Under the pieces are notes generated by a model. The model made no database searches. It saw nothing but the letters and a program-made list of their open reading frames with translations, and was not told where the DNA came from. The position numbers and the translations under genes are program-made. 64,000 nt of DNA, from positions 32,050 through 96,049 of the forward strand of contig JAJCYO010000115.1 of NCBI GenBank assembly GCA_029262875.1, given 5' to 3'. Each line of letters starts with the position of its first letter. Positions within the stretch are counted from its first letter, which is position 1. Below, in pieces: positions 8,227 to 18,385 of this stretch. Origin of the DNA: Flavobacteriales bacterium (GTDB lineage Bacteria; Bacteroidota; Bacteroidia; Flavobacteriales_E; Vicingaceae).

Positions 8227-9423
8227 TTAAGTATAATCCAACTTAGTATTCTTTAACGCCAATATAGCCTCTTCAATTCCCTTGATGGTTAATGGAAACA
8301 TTTTATTATCCATAATGTTTTTAATCATATCTATCGATTGAACATAATTCCATTCTTTTTCTGGAACAGGGTTTAGCCATACCACATCCTTAAAATTCTT
8401 CTTCAATCGTTCTAACCAGACTTTTCCTGGTTCTTCATTGTAATGCTCTACTGCACCTTGTTTAAACATAATCTCATACGGAGACATCGATGCATCTCCC
8501 ACAATAATTACTTTATAATCTGAATTAAAGGTGTTGAACATGTCCAATGTATTTACACGATCATCCCATCTTCGAATATTTTCTTTCCATAAAAACTCGT
8601 ACAAACAATTATGGAAATAAAAGAACTCTAAATGTTTAAACTCATACTTAGCAGCAGAAAATAATTGAGAACACAATTCAATGTGATCATCCATAGACCC
8701 TCCAATATCTAACAACAATAAAACCTTAACAGTATTCTTTTTTTGAGGCACCATTTCTATCTCCAGCATCCCAGCATTTTTGGATGTTTTAGAAATGGTT
8801 TTGTCTAAATCTATTTCTTCAGAAACACCTTCACGAGAAAGAATCCTTAATCGTTTCAATGCCATTTTCATGTTACGTGTTTCCAACTCAACATCATCAC
8901 GTAAATTCTTAAATGTTCTTTTGTCCCAAACTTTTACTGCTCTTCGATGTCTACTTTCATCCTGTCCTATTCTTATTCCTTCAGGGTTATAACCATATGC
9001 CCCAAAAGGTGATGTTCCTCCAGTCCCTATCCACTTACTTCCTCCTTGGTGGCGTTCTTTCTGCTCTTTCAATAATTCTTTTACTCTCTCAAGTAACTTG
9101 TCTAACCCACCCATTGCCTTTATCTTCTCCATATCCTCTGGAGACATAAATCGTTCTCCATTTTTTCTTAACCACTCTTCAGGGATATTCATAACATCTT
9201 CTGTACTGATGGTTTCAACACCTTTAAAATAAGCACCAAATAGTTGATCATATGCATCAAGGTGTTCTTCGCTTTTCACCAAAATAGATCTCGAAAGAAA
9301 ATAGAAATCCTCAACTGAATAATCGATTATATCTTTATCTAATGCCTCCAACAAGGTTAGGTACTCCCCAATAGAAACAGGGATTTTATTGTTCTTTAAT
9401 ATGAGGAAAAAATCTATAAACAT
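8227..9423 (-). CDS. CoxE-like von Willebrand factor A domain protein
   Basis: A 398-residue soluble protein of the CoxE/VWA group that works with MoxR-type AAA+ ATPases, usually in metal-cofactor insertion or protein-complex remodelling. Seen: an all-helical N-terminal half (about 1-120), a charged linker, then a VWA domain whose metal-ion-dependent adhesion motif is DIGGS (239-243), followed by the second-strand residues near VGDAS. There is no signal peptide. The canonical DxSxS serine in the third position is glycine here, so metal binding may be altered. It follows the MoxR gene by 5 bp, the usual arrangement. The target complex cannot be inferred from neighbours. Confidence 0.85.
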   Translation of the reverse strand: MFIDFFLILKNNKIPVSIGEYLTLLEALDKDIIDYSVEDFYFLSRSILVKSEEHLDAYDQLFGAYFKGVETISTEDVMNIPEEWLRKNGERFMSPEDMEKIKAMGGLDKLLERVKELLKEQKERHQGGSKWIGTGGTSPFGAYGYNPEGIRIGQDESRHRRAVKVWDKRTFKNLRDDVELETRNMKMALKRLRILSREGVSEEIDLDKTISKTSKNAGMLEIEMVPQKKNTVKVLLLLDIGGSMDDHIELCSQLFSAAKYEFKHLEFFYFHNCLYEFLWKENIRRWDDRVNTLDMFNTFNSDYKVIIVGDASMSPYEIMFKQGAVEHYNEEPGKVWLERLKKNFKDVVWLNPVPEKEWNYVQSIDMIKNIMDNKMFPLTIKGIEEAILALKNTKLDYT

Positions 9424-9428
9424 TGGAT

Positions 9429-10250
9429 TTAGTATCCTTTAACCACAACTTCTTTGTCTTGCTCATTTTTTAACAATGCTCCTAAATAAGGGGGAGTAGT
9501 TCCCATGTTTTTCACCTCATCTAATTCTTGTGTGGTAATTTTTCCAACCAGTAATAACTTAATCCAATCAATTAGTTCACTGGTAGAAGGTTTCTTTTTC
9601 AATCCTCTTTTATCTCTAAGCTTATAAAAAATGTCCATTGCCCTTTGCATTAGTTCATCTTCTAAATTATCATAATGTACATTAACAATTTCTTTTAATG
9701 TTTCTCTTTCCGGAAAACTGATGTAATGAAAAAAACATCTTCTTAAAAACGCATCTGGTAATTCTTTTTCATTATTAGATGTAATAATAATAATAGGTCG
9801 GTTTTTTGCTTTTATGGTCTCCTTCGTTTCATAACAATAAAATTCCATCTTATCCAGTTCCAATAGTAAGTCATTCGGGAATTCAATGTCTGCTTTATCA
9901 ATCTCATCAATTAATAAAACCACTTGTTCATCTGCTTCAAAAGCTTCCCAAAGTTTTCCTTTTACAATATAATTCGCAATATCGTTTATCTTTTCATCTC
10001 CCAATTGAGAATCTCTCAACCTTGATACCGCATCATATTCATATAAGCCTTGTTGCGCTGTTGTCGTAGATTTAATGTGCCATGTATAAAGTTGTTTATT
10101 CAGTGCTTTCGCTATTTCAAAAGCCAGTAATGTTTTTCCTGTTCCTGGTTCTCCTTTAATCAATAGTGGTTTTTCTAATTGAATAGCCGCATTAACTGCA
10201 ATTGATAAATCTTTTGACGCGATATAATTTTCTGTTCCTGTAAACTGCAT
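9429..10250 (-). CDS. MoxR-family AAA+ ATPase
   Basis: Cytoplasmic AAA+ chaperone-type ATPase, 273 residues. Seen: Walker A GEPGTGKT (33-40), Walker B LLIDEID (112-118), sensor-1 asparagine in ITSNNEKELPD and the arginine-finger region DAFLRRCFFHY. The length and lack of extra domains fit the MoxR branch. It is the first gene of a two-gene operon with the CoxE-like VWA protein 5 bp downstream; such pairs act together, the VWA protein acting as substrate adaptor. A TAAATTTG promoter box lies 16 bp upstream. Confidence 0.9.
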   Translation of the reverse strand: MQFTGTENYIASKDLSIAVNAAIQLEKPLLIKGEPGTGKTLLAFEIAKALNKQLYTWHIKSTTTAQQGLYEYDAVSRLRDSQLGDEKINDIANYIVKGKLWEAFEADEQVVLLIDEIDKADIEFPNDLLLELDKMEFYCYETKETIKAKNRPIIIITSNNEKELPDAFLRRCFFHYISFPERETLKEIVNVHYDNLEDELMQRAMDIFYKLRDKRGLKKKPSTSELIDWIKLLLVGKITTQELDEVKNMGTTPPYLGALLKNEQDKEVVVKGY

Positions 10251-10265
10251 AGTTATAATTTTTTA

Positions 10266-10273
10266 CAAATTTA
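10266..10273 (-). promoter_or_regulatory. -7 promoter box for moxR-like operon
   Basis: TAAATTTG on the minus strand matches TAnnTTTG and lies 16 bp before the MoxR start codon, implying a very short leader. Confidence 0.45.
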
Positions 10274-10404
10274 CGAGTAATGTTAATGGTAAGATATGAT
10301 AAATATCAAAAGAAGCCACTAAGTAGTTTCCCATACAAAAATTAGAGGTGTATTACACAGTAAATTTCAGTTGTTCTGCTCTTTTATAGCCTTACAGTTT
10401 GGGC

Positions 10405-10412
10405 TACATTTG
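10405..10412 (+). promoter_or_regulatory. -7 promoter box for the 154-residue secreted protein
   Basis: TACATTTG on the plus strand, 29 bp before the ATG at 10441. The only near candidate for a -33 box is poorly spaced. Confidence 0.45.
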
Positions 10413-10440
10413 AAGTATAATAACATTAAAAATATGCACT

Positions 10441-10905
10441 ATGAATAATCAAGAAAAATTATCATCGACTTCAGACAAACACTGGATAATTGTGTTTGTA
10501 GTTTTAATCGGGTTAATGTTCGTTACAGTCTCTGTTAATGCGCAAGCCGTAAATGGAAAAGTGGTCTTTAATGGTGATGAGACAAATGATTATGTAATGA
10601 AATCCTTTAAAGTAAAAGAAGTTAATAATAAACTTTATTTCAAATTTTTAGTGCTTGAAAACAGATTGAATACCACTTACACATTAGAATCTTCTTCAAA
10701 CGGAGATGATTTTTATGCTGTTCAGCTTAAAGATGGTTTTAAATCACCTAATGGAACTCCATTATTATATTGTTATGCTGTTGATTTAAACAAGCTGAAT
10801 GACAAAGTTTATAGAATAAGAAGAGATTCTCCTGATGGGGTTAATTATTCTTCACTTATTGAAAGAGACAATGTCATTAACCCGAGCTTATCAGCTCAGA
10901 ATTAG
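10441..10905 (+). CDS. Small secreted or membrane-anchored hypothetical protein
   Basis: A 154-residue protein I do not recognise. Seen: a charged N-terminus followed by a hydrophobic helix (about 16-35) ending in VSVNAQA, which could be a signal peptide cut after Ala or a membrane anchor. The rest is a beta-rich domain with a pattern (YFKFLVLENRLNTTYTLESS, then YRIRRDSPDG) like small fibronectin/Ig-type folds found in Bacteroidota surface proteins. It is transcribed alone from its own promoter box, and its end overlaps the last 4 bp of the convergent Nudix gene. Confidence 0.7.
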   Translation: MNNQEKLSSTSDKHWIIVFVVLIGLMFVTVSVNAQAVNGKVVFNGDETNDYVMKSFKVKEVNNKLYFKFLVLENRLNTTYTLESSSNGDDFYAVQLKDGFKSPNGTPLLYCYAVDLNKLNDKVYRIRRDSPDGVNYSSLIERDNVINPSLSAQN

Positions 10906-11531
10906 AATTTCCATTCGTGCAAAACATGTCTTAACTCGTTAAGCATAAGTGCTGTTGCTCCCCAAACAATTTTTTGGCTAAACACAAAACTTGGCGCCTT
11001 TAAAATGGCATTATTTGAAAGACGTATTTTGGTTGGCTCCAGCTCATTAACAGCTGTTAAATCCGACAATTTTAATTCAATTATTTCTTCTACTTCATGA
11101 TTATCGATTATAAAGTGAGGATAATAATCAACAACCCCAACAACAGGCGACACATTAAATTTGCTTACAGGAATATAGACATCTGTTAATCGTCCGATTA
11201 CCTCAACATCTGCCATTATAATTCCCACCTCTTCGTTCGCTTCACGCAAAGCAGTCTGTTCAATAGTTACATCTGATTCTTCTTGTTTTCCTCCAGGAAA
11301 AGAAACTTGTCCACTATGGGTTCCTTCATATTTCGGCCGCTGCATTAAAACAATATGCGGTTCATCCTCTTTGATGTAAAAGAGTATTAATACCCCACTT
11401 TTTCTAGCTTCGGCTATTTCAGTAGCATCAAAATCTATCCTTCTATAGGGTGCTGCCTCAAGATGAGCTGCTTTGCCCGGCAATTCTTTTTTTAATCTTT
11501 CTGATAAATATGTTTTTAAGGATACGATCAT
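10902..11531 (-). CDS. Nudix hydrolase, CoA pyrophosphatase (NudL)-like
   Basis: Cytoplasmic Mg-dependent diphosphatase, 209 residues. Seen: the Nudix box at about residues 80-104, with FPGGKQEE leading to REANEEVG (96-103). The preceding VLMQRP and SGQVSFPGG pattern is typical of the NudL/CoA-diphosphatase group, so cleavage of CoA or a related nucleoside diphosphate is likely but not certain. Its ATG overlaps the stop of the WG-repeat gene by 4 bp (ATGA), so the two are cotranslated, although no functional link is obvious. Confidence 0.85.
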   Translation of the reverse strand: MIVSLKTYLSERLKKELPGKAAHLEAAPYRRIDFDATEIAEARKSGVLILFYIKEDEPHIVLMQRPKYEGTHSGQVSFPGGKQEESDVTIEQTALREANEEVGIIMADVEVIGRLTDVYIPVSKFNVSPVVGVVDYYPHFIIDNHEVEEIIELKLSDLTAVNELEPTKIRLSNNAILKAPSFVFSQKIVWGATALMLNELRHVLHEWKF

Positions 11532-13675
11532 TTTCCAAAAACTGATTCGACAGGTTTATATTCGAATCCATTTTCTGAATGTAATCTTAAATACCTATTA
11601 TCATCTGTTAATTCAATTTTAGTGAATTGAATGGGAAGAATTTCCTTTTGAGAAACATCTACTAAGCCATATCGTCCATTTAATTCTACCAACAATAATT
11701 CATGGGCCTTCCAGTCCGTAGATTTATAAATTAATCCATTATAAAACCATGTTATAGACTCATACTGTGGAGCCATAACATAAGATCCTTTTCTATCAAT
11801 TAACCCATATTTTTCTTCTGTTTTTACAAAAGCCATTTCATTAATAAATCCTGAAGCATAATCAAAATTATATGGGATTTTTAACTTCGTATCATAGTCA
11901 CAATAACCCCACTTTCCATGCCTTTTTATTGCGATTAATTGAAATGATATTTCTCCTATATCTTCAAACAATGCGGGCATAAACTTATTACCGACAGTAT
12001 CTATAAGTCCAAAATTGCCTTCTGTGGTTATTCGAGCAAACCCTTTTTTATTAAATAACCCCCAATTAATAGCCCCTTCATTATAAGGTAATGACACTTC
12101 AATTGCAATTTCTCCATTTGACTTTAAATAACCATAAAAACCATCTTTTATGGCCATTGCATATCCGTTTTCAACCTCTGTTAGCTGATTGTAAATTGGT
12201 TTTATAAGGTAATTTCCTTTTGAATCAATTACTCCATATAACCCATTTTCTTGTACTCTAATGAATTCATTTTTTAAATTATCTATCCATTGGTATTTTG
12301 GTTTTATTACATAATATAGATTGGTGTCAATTATCCCATAAAGCCCATTTTGTTTTACATAAGCAATCCCATTATTAAAATCCCCTACTGTCTCATATTG
12401 CAATCCAACTTTTAGGTTCCCTTTTCTATCAATAAATCCATATTTACCATTTAATTCTATAGAAATAAATTGATGTGACGTTTCTCCGATTTCATCATAA
12501 ATAATAGGAACAATGGTTTCTCCTGTTCTATTAATAATGCCATACTTTTCCTTCTTTCCTACAATTGCTAATCCATTGATAAAAGGTTCAGCCTCATCAT
12601 ATTCAAAAGGAATTACAGTTGTCTTATTCTTATTAATAAACCCAACCTTATCATTTAACATTACGGCTGCAGCACCCTCAGAAAAATTGGAAACCCAACT
12701 GTAGGTAGTAGGTATTACCTCTTTTAGTTGCTCGTTTACAAAGCCCCAATTATTGTTTTTTTGAATTTGGTAATACTTAGTATTTGCCAAGGTATAGTCT
12801 TGCTCTAATTCTTCTTTAAAAGGATAATCTGGAAACTGGTTTAGAAATTTTTTTATGTTATTAGGTGTTCTTACCTGAGTAGATATGTTATAAATATTTC
12901 TCCATGCTTTTGGCACTGAAGGATTATTTGAATACGTCTTAATAAACTCATAATATGCTTTAACCGTTTTACTTTCAGTAGCCAATTCATAAATATTTTC
13001 TTGTGCTTCCAGAACATAAAAACTAGTTGGGTGCTCTTCAATAAATTTCACATTACTAGCCAATGTTCTATCAAGAGTATATTCTTTAAAGAGTTGTTTA
13101 TCATACCTCGCTTTAGCTTCGTTAACTTGTTCCGCTTTTGGATAGGTATCAATAAACAATTTATACACAGATGATGTATTGCTCTTTTTCGCAGCATTAT
13201 AGGCCAACTCGTTTCTATTAATTATTGCTTGCTCAATTTGTAATGCACCAGTATTATTTGTGATGAAATGATTGTACGATTTTATGGTATTTATCTTTTT
13301 TGAAAAATCAAAACATTTTTCATCAACAACGTCTCTTTGTTTACACACAGAATTGGTATCTACATTATATTCTTTGATTTTTATCTTTTGTTTTTCAGAG
13401 GTTTCTTTCCAAAAAGCATCAGTAGAGATTTTAGCATAATGAAGTGCCGAATCTAAATCGTAGAAGGGATTGTTATTTCTCGAATAAATAACTGATAACC
13501 CATATGCTGCTGCTGCTGGATGTTTTTTTAATGATTTATTAAATGCACTTTTTGCCTTAAAATAATCGTGAATACGTAATGCTTCAAACCCTTTGTCCAA
13601 TGCACTTCCATCCACCTCTAATGTCATGGAAAGAAAGAAAAAAGTACTGAGTATTATTTTAATTGTTTTATTCAA
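11528..13675 (-). CDS. WG-repeat protein with N-terminal TPR-like region
   Basis: A 715-residue exported protein. Seen: a signal peptide (IKIILSTFFFLSMTLEVDG), a helical repeat region (about 25-300) with TPR-like motifs (FKAKSAFNKSLKKHPAAAAY), then about ten WG/KWG repeats from residue 300 to the end (for example KYGFIDRKGNLKVGLQYE and KYGIINRTGETIVPIIYDE), each a short beta hairpin with a G-[FLI]-[IV]-[DN] core. WG-repeat proteins are widespread in Bacteroidota and their function is mostly unknown; binding to proteins or surfaces is assumed. The start codon is TTG (no nearer ATG precedes the signal). It is followed by the Nudix gene with a 4-bp overlap. Confidence 0.85.
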   Translation of the reverse strand: MNKTIKIILSTFFFLSMTLEVDGSALDKGFEALRIHDYFKAKSAFNKSLKKHPAAAAYGLSVIYSRNNNPFYDLDSALHYAKISTDAFWKETSEKQKIKIKEYNVDTNSVCKQRDVVDEKCFDFSKKINTIKSYNHFITNNTGALQIEQAIINRNELAYNAAKKSNTSSVYKLFIDTYPKAEQVNEAKARYDKQLFKEYTLDRTLASNVKFIEEHPTSFYVLEAQENIYELATESKTVKAYYEFIKTYSNNPSVPKAWRNIYNISTQVRTPNNIKKFLNQFPDYPFKEELEQDYTLANTKYYQIQKNNNWGFVNEQLKEVIPTTYSWVSNFSEGAAAVMLNDKVGFINKNKTTVIPFEYDEAEPFINGLAIVGKKEKYGIINRTGETIVPIIYDEIGETSHQFISIELNGKYGFIDRKGNLKVGLQYETVGDFNNGIAYVKQNGLYGIIDTNLYYVIKPKYQWIDNLKNEFIRVQENGLYGVIDSKGNYLIKPIYNQLTEVENGYAMAIKDGFYGYLKSNGEIAIEVSLPYNEGAINWGLFNKKGFARITTEGNFGLIDTVGNKFMPALFEDIGEISFQLIAIKRHGKWGYCDYDTKLKIPYNFDYASGFINEMAFVKTEEKYGLIDRKGSYVMAPQYESITWFYNGLIYKSTDWKAHELLLVELNGRYGLVDVSQKEILPIQFTKIELTDDNRYLRLHSENGFEYKPVESVFGK

Positions 13676-13764
13676 AGTAAAACTATTTCTTATTTTTCAC
13701 GTAAATATATAGACAACTAAATTAGCAATACAAAATTTCTTCCAAAAAACCTTTGTGCTTATAT

Positions 13765-15213
13765 ATGAATAAGTTTAACACATTTATACTCGTCTCCTTT
13801 TCCCTAATTTTTACGGCTTGTAATACCTCTGATGTACAAAATAGTAGTCATAAAAATAATATCGTTTATAAGGATTTAGATAGCATTAAAAGTGTCGGAA
13901 AGTTGAAAGCACTTATTAACTATAGTTCTACAAGTTACTTTATTTATAAAGGAAACCCTATGGGGTTTGAATATGAATTGCTAAAGAAATATTCAGATCA
14001 TATTGGAGTGGAACTTGAAGTAATTCCAATAAAAAACATGGACAGTGTTTTTGTTGATTTAAACAAAGGTTATGGAGATATTGTTGCTGCTAACCTAACC
14101 ATTACACAAGAGCGATTACAAGAAATTGAATTTACTGAACCCATTGTCATTACCAAACAAGTCTTGGTTCAACGTAAACCTGATAATTGGAGGCAATTGA
14201 GAAAATCAACATTAGAAGAAAGTTTATTGCAATCTCCACTAGACTTAGTAGATAAATTAATTGTAGTCCGTGAGGGATCTTCATTTTATACAAGGTTGAA
14301 AAGCTTGTCAAATGAAATTGGCGGCCCTATAAACATCAAAACCGTTCCTGGTGAAACCACTATGGAGATTTTAATAGAAAAAGTAGCCAACAAAGAAATT
14401 GATTATACTGTTGCAGATAAAAATATTGCAGTAGTCAATCAATGGCACTATCCAAACATTGATGCTAATTTAGTAATCAGTCTTGATCAAAAAATTGCTT
14501 GGGCAAGTAGAAACAACTCTGATAGTTTAACCACTTCTATTAATGAATGGCTGACAACATTTCAACAAACCAGAAAATTTAAACTACTGTACAATAAGTA
14601 CTTCAAAAATCAAAAAGGGTTTAATAAAAGAGTTAACCATAAATACTATACCCTTACCAGTGGAACTATCTCTCCATATGACGAAATCATTAAGCAACAT
14701 GCTCCAAAAACTGGCTGGGATTGGGAATTGTTAGCTGCTTTGATTTACCAAGAATCTCATTTTAAAAATGATGCCATTGGCTGGGGTGGTGCATTTGGAT
14801 TGATGCAATTTATGCCACAGACTGGAGCAAAATATGGTGTTGACAGTTCCTCTTCTGCTACTGCTAACATCATTGCTGGAACCAAATACATCAACCGTTT
14901 AAATAAGATATGGGAGCCTTTAGTTTCAGATAGTTTAGAACGAAAAAAATTCATCTTGGCATCCTACAACGTGGGTCCCGGGCATGTTATCGATGCTCAA
15001 AAATTAGCTGAAAAATATAAGAAAAACCCAGTATTATGGGAAGATGTCGGCTATTATTTACTACATAAATCTGAACCAAAATATTATAATGATGAGGTAG
15101 TAAAACATGGCTACTGTAAAGGTTATATTACTTTCAAATACGTGAATGAAATTATGGAACGCTACGAGCATTATAAAAACATGATGCAGGAAAACGAATT
15201 GACCGAGAAATAA
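13765..15213 (+). CDS. mltF: Membrane-bound lytic murein transglycosylase F (MltF)-like
   Basis: Peptidoglycan-cleaving lipoprotein, 482 residues. Seen: lipoprotein signal with lipobox FTAC, a periplasmic solute-binding type 3 domain (about 45-270; GFEYELLKKYSDHIGVELEV), and a C-terminal goose-lysozyme-like SLT domain whose catalytic glutamate is Glu330 in LIYQESHF, followed by GAFGLMQFMPQTG and ASYNVGPGHV. This two-domain order is that of MltF, where the binding domain senses muropeptides and regulates the lyase. The frame opens 12 bp earlier, but MNKFNTF begins the signal. It is transcribed alone, divergent from the WG-repeat gene. Confidence 0.92.
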   Translation: MNKFNTFILVSFSLIFTACNTSDVQNSSHKNNIVYKDLDSIKSVGKLKALINYSSTSYFIYKGNPMGFEYELLKKYSDHIGVELEVIPIKNMDSVFVDLNKGYGDIVAANLTITQERLQEIEFTEPIVITKQVLVQRKPDNWRQLRKSTLEESLLQSPLDLVDKLIVVREGSSFYTRLKSLSNEIGGPINIKTVPGETTMEILIEKVANKEIDYTVADKNIAVVNQWHYPNIDANLVISLDQKIAWASRNNSDSLTTSINEWLTTFQQTRKFKLLYNKYFKNQKGFNKRVNHKYYTLTSGTISPYDEIIKQHAPKTGWDWELLAALIYQESHFKNDAIGWGGAFGLMQFMPQTGAKYGVDSSSSATANIIAGTKYINRLNKIWEPLVSDSLERKKFILASYNVGPGHVIDAQKLAEKYKKNPVLWEDVGYYLLHKSEPKYYNDEVVKHGYCKGYITFKYVNEIMERYEHYKNMMQENELTEK

Positions 15214-15277
15214 TTAAGACTTCCAACATCTTCCCTCCTAAATAGTTATTTTTGGTTTGAACACCATTAAAATAATT

Positions 15278-15883
15278 ATGAGCTGGATAAAGACTATTAA
15301 CTATGAAGATGCTGACACTTCATTAAAAAGATCTTATGATAGGGTAAAAGGTCCTGATAATAATGTTGACAACGTTTTATTAATTCACAGTTTGAGGCCA
15401 CATACTTTAACAGGTCACATGACATTGTACAAATCTATACTTCACAATACGAACAACACACTCCCTAAATGGTATTTAGAAGCAATAGGTGTTTATGTGA
15501 GTTTTTTAAATCAGTGTAATTATTGTGTTGAACATCATTTCTCTGGGTTATCAAGGCTTTTGAATGACCCGAATAAATCAGATCAATTTTTAATTGCTTT
15601 AGAAAATGGTCTTCTAAAGGATTACTTGGACTCCAAACATTATGAAGGGATTCAGTATGCTCGAATGTTAACTTTAGAGTTAAATGAAATCACCAAACAA
15701 AACATTATTAACCTTCAAACTGCCGGGTTTACCGATGGTGAAATTTTAGAAATCAATCAAGTTACGAGCTACTTTAATTACGTGAATAGAAGTGTTCTTG
15801 GGTTGGGTGTTAATACAGATGGGGATATTCTGGGTCTTTCTCCAAACAATAGTGATGATCCAAAAAACTGGAATCATAAATAA
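15278..15883 (+). CDS. AhpD-like / carboxymuconolactone decarboxylase family protein
   Basis: A 201-residue cytoplasmic protein of the alkylhydroperoxidase-like (uncharacterised peroxidase-related) family. Seen: the redox motif CNYCVEHH (Cys80, Cys83, then His86-His87), an all-helical profile, and the common C-terminal NRSVLGLGV with an R-N-x-GL type ending. The CxxC-x2-H arrangement is that of AhpD-like peroxidase proteins, so thiol-based peroxide reduction is plausible. The frame is open from 15257 but the ATG at 15278 is favoured. It ends just before a strong bidirectional terminator shared with aconitase. Confidence 0.8.
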   Translation: MSWIKTINYEDADTSLKRSYDRVKGPDNNVDNVLLIHSLRPHTLTGHMTLYKSILHNTNNTLPKWYLEAIGVYVSFLNQCNYCVEHHFSGLSRLLNDPNKSDQFLIALENGLLKDYLDSKHYEGIQYARMLTLELNEITKQNIINLQTAGFTDGEILEINQVTSYFNYVNRSVLGLGVNTDGDILGLSPNNSDDPKNWNHK

Positions 15884-15914
15884 AAAAGCCCAACTCAATG
15901 AGTCAGGCTTTTTC
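15882..15914. terminator. Bidirectional terminator between AhpD-like gene and aconitase
   Basis: Stem AAAAAGCC with GGCTTTTT plus an inner ACTCAATGAGT hairpin, with A and T tracts on both flanks, so it can end transcripts from both convergent genes. Confidence 0.8.
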
Positions 15915-15928
15915 TTTATTCAAAAAAA

Positions 15929-18205
15929 TTATGCGTTAGCTGCAGCTTCTTGTTTGATTAAGTTTAAAGCAGAACCTGCTCTATACCAATCTATTTGCTG
16001 AGTATTGTAAGTATGATTCAACATAACAGTATCTGAAGAACCATCTGCATGGTTAACAGCTAATGTCAATTGTTTACCCGGAGCAAATCCTGCCAAGTCA
16101 GAGAAATTAAACGTATCGTCTTCTCTAATTTTATCATAATCTGCCTCATTTGCAAACGTTAACCCTAACATCCCTTGTTTTTTTAGGTTTGTTTCGTGAA
16201 TACGAGCAAATGATTTTACAATAACAGCTACAACACCTAAATGACGAGGTTCCATTGCAGCATGTTCTCTGGAAGAACCTTCACCGTAATTATGATCTCC
16301 AACTACAATTGAAGGAATTCCTGCCGCTTTATATGCTCTTGCTGTAGCAGGAACTGCTCCTTTTTCTCCAGTTAATTGATTCACAACTTCGTTAGTGGCT
16401 TCTCCAAAAGAGTTAACGGCTCCTATCAAACAGTTATTTGAGATGTTGTCTAGATGCCCTCTATACTGCAACCATGGTCCAGCCATAGAAATATGATCCG
16501 TTGTACACTTTCCTTGAGCCTTAATTAACAATTTCGCACCGTTAATATTTTCACCGTTCCAAGCTGCAAAAGGAGTTAATAATTGTAATCTTTTTGAATC
16601 ATCATTAACAACAACTTGCACGCCACTGCCATCTTCAGCAGGAGCTTGATAACCGTTATCCTCAACTGCAAATCCGTTAGCTGGCAATTCAGAACCTGTT
16701 GGTTCAGCCAATTTAACCTCTTCTCCATTTGAGTTGGTTAATGTATCCGTAATAGGATTAAAATCTAACTTCCCTGAAATTGCAATTGCAGCAACCATTT
16801 CTGGAGATGCTACAAAAGCCAACGTGTTTGGATTTCCATCGGCTCTTTTCTTAAAGTTTCTATTAAACGAATGCACAATGGAGTTTTTCTTTTCTTCTGA
16901 TGCTCCTGGTCTATCCCATTGTCCAATACAAGGTCCACAAGCATTGGTAAATATTTTAGTGGACTCTAATTTATTAAAGGTGTCAATAAAACCATCCCGA
17001 TCAGCGGTGTACCTTACCTGCTCAGAACCTGGATTAATTCCCAAAATTGCTTTCGCTTTCAATCCTTTATTAACTGCATCATCTACAATAGAAGCGGCTC
17101 TTGATAAATCTTCGTAAGAAGAATTGGTACAAGACCCAATCAAAGCCCACTCAATATCAGTTGGCCAATCGTTAGCTGCTGCTGCTGTTTTCATTTCTGA
17201 AACTGGAGTGGCCAAATCTGGTGTATAAGGTCCATTTAAATGAGGGGTTAATTCTGATAAATTAATCTCTATTACTTCATCAAAATATTGTGCTGGATTA
17301 GCATAAACTTCAGCATCACCTGTTAAATGCTCTGCAACTGTATCCGCTAACGCAACAACATCTTCTCTTCCTGTAGCTGCTAAATACCTTCTCATTGAAT
17401 CATCGTATCCAAAAGTAGACGTTGTAGCACCAATTTCTGCACCCATATTACATATGGTTCCTTTTCCTGTTCCTGATAACGATTCAGCACCCTCACCAAA
17501 ATATTCTACAATGGCACCTGTACCACCTTTTACGGTTAAAATACCTGCTACTTTTAAGATAACATCTTTAGGGGCAGTCCAACCGTTTAGTTTACCCGTT
17601 AATTTAACACCTATTAGTTTTGGCATTTTTAATTCCCAAGCCATACCAGCCATTACATCAACAGCATCAGCTCCACCAACTCCAATGGCTACCATTCCCA
17701 TTCCCCCAGCATTTACTGTGTGAGAATCTGTACCTATCATCATCCCTCCAGGAAATGCATAATTTTCTAATACAACTTGATGAATAATTCCAGCTCCTGG
17801 CTTCCAAAAACCAATTCCGTATTTATCACAAACCGAACTTAAGAAGTTAAACACTTCATTGTTCTTGTTAATTCCTTCTTGTAAATCTTTGTCAGCTCCT
17901 AATTTTGCCTGAATCAGGTGATCCGCATGAGCAGTTGAAGGAACTGCTACTTTTGCCTTACCTGCTTGCATAAATTGTAGCAATGCCATTTGAGCTGTTG
18001 CATCTTGCATCGCAACTCGATCGGGAGCAAAATCTACGTAAGAATTTCCTCTTTCGTAAGCTTGACTTGCGTCTCCTTCCCAAAGATGTGTGTAAAGAAT
18101 TTTTTCGGCCAATGTTAAAGGTTTGCCGACTACCTTTCTTGCTGCTGCAATCCTTTCTGGATATCTTGCATAAACAGCCTTAATCATTTCTATGTCAAAA
18201 GCCAT
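15929..18205 (-). CDS. acn: Aconitate hydratase (mitochondrial-type)
   Basis: TCA-cycle enzyme that interconverts citrate and isocitrate with a [4Fe-4S] cluster. Seen: cluster ligands Cys359 (IGSCTNSS), Cys423 and Cys426 (ACGPCIGQW), the substrate loops GTDSHT (158-163) and, in the swivelling C-terminal domain, [10 protein letters not shown]. At 758 residues it matches the mitochondrial-type aconitase typical of Bacteroidota rather than the ~890-residue bacterial AcnA. It is a single gene between its own terminator and a well-formed promoter about 180 bp upstream, leaving an unusually long leader. It joins the class I fumarase in the window as core carbon metabolism. Confidence 0.95.
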   Translation of the reverse strand: MAFDIEMIKAVYARYPERIAAARKVVGKPLTLAEKILYTHLWEGDASQAYERGNSYVDFAPDRVAMQDATAQMALLQFMQAGKAKVAVPSTAHADHLIQAKLGADKDLQEGINKNNEVFNFLSSVCDKYGIGFWKPGAGIIHQVVLENYAFPGGMMIGTDSHTVNAGGMGMVAIGVGGADAVDVMAGMAWELKMPKLIGVKLTGKLNGWTAPKDVILKVAGILTVKGGTGAIVEYFGEGAESLSGTGKGTICNMGAEIGATTSTFGYDDSMRRYLAATGREDVVALADTVAEHLTGDAEVYANPAQYFDEVIEINLSELTPHLNGPYTPDLATPVSEMKTAAAANDWPTDIEWALIGSCTNSSYEDLSRAASIVDDAVNKGLKAKAILGINPGSEQVRYTADRDGFIDTFNKLESTKIFTNACGPCIGQWDRPGASEEKKNSIVHSFNRNFKKRADGNPNTLAFVASPEMVAAIAISGKLDFNPITDTLTNSNGEEVKLAEPTGSELPANGFAVEDNGYQAPAEDGSGVQVVVNDDSKRLQLLTPFAAWNGENINGAKLLIKAQGKCTTDHISMAGPWLQYRGHLDNISNNCLIGAVNSFGEATNEVVNQLTGEKGAVPATARAYKAAGIPSIVVGDHNYGEGSSREHAAMEPRHLGVVAVIVKSFARIHETNLKKQGMLGLTFANEADYDKIREDDTFNFSDLAGFAPGKQLTLAVNHADGSSDTVMLNHTYNTQQIDWYRAGSALNLIKQEAAANA

Positions 18206-18385
18206 AATAAAATGTTTTAAGTGGTTAATAAATTAGTCGTTCATACATAAACATACATGCCTGGCTTCCCAAACAATAACGGTAATATTCACAACCTTTT
18301 AAAAAACACAGCTTATTATGGATAATTTCTCTTGCCAACGCCACACTATCCCGATTAGGATATCCCAACTTGCTGTAATGAGTTG
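18206..18385 (-). other. Long aconitase leader (5' untranslated region)
   Basis: About 175 bp between the best promoter for aconitase and its ATG; other genes here have leaders of 5-35 bp. It is richer in G and C than nearby intergenic DNA. It contains a 63-codon frame with a TTG start (18225-18416) whose start lies within the promoter, so that frame is not called as a gene. A structured regulatory RNA is possible; I recognise no known class. Confidence 0.4.
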
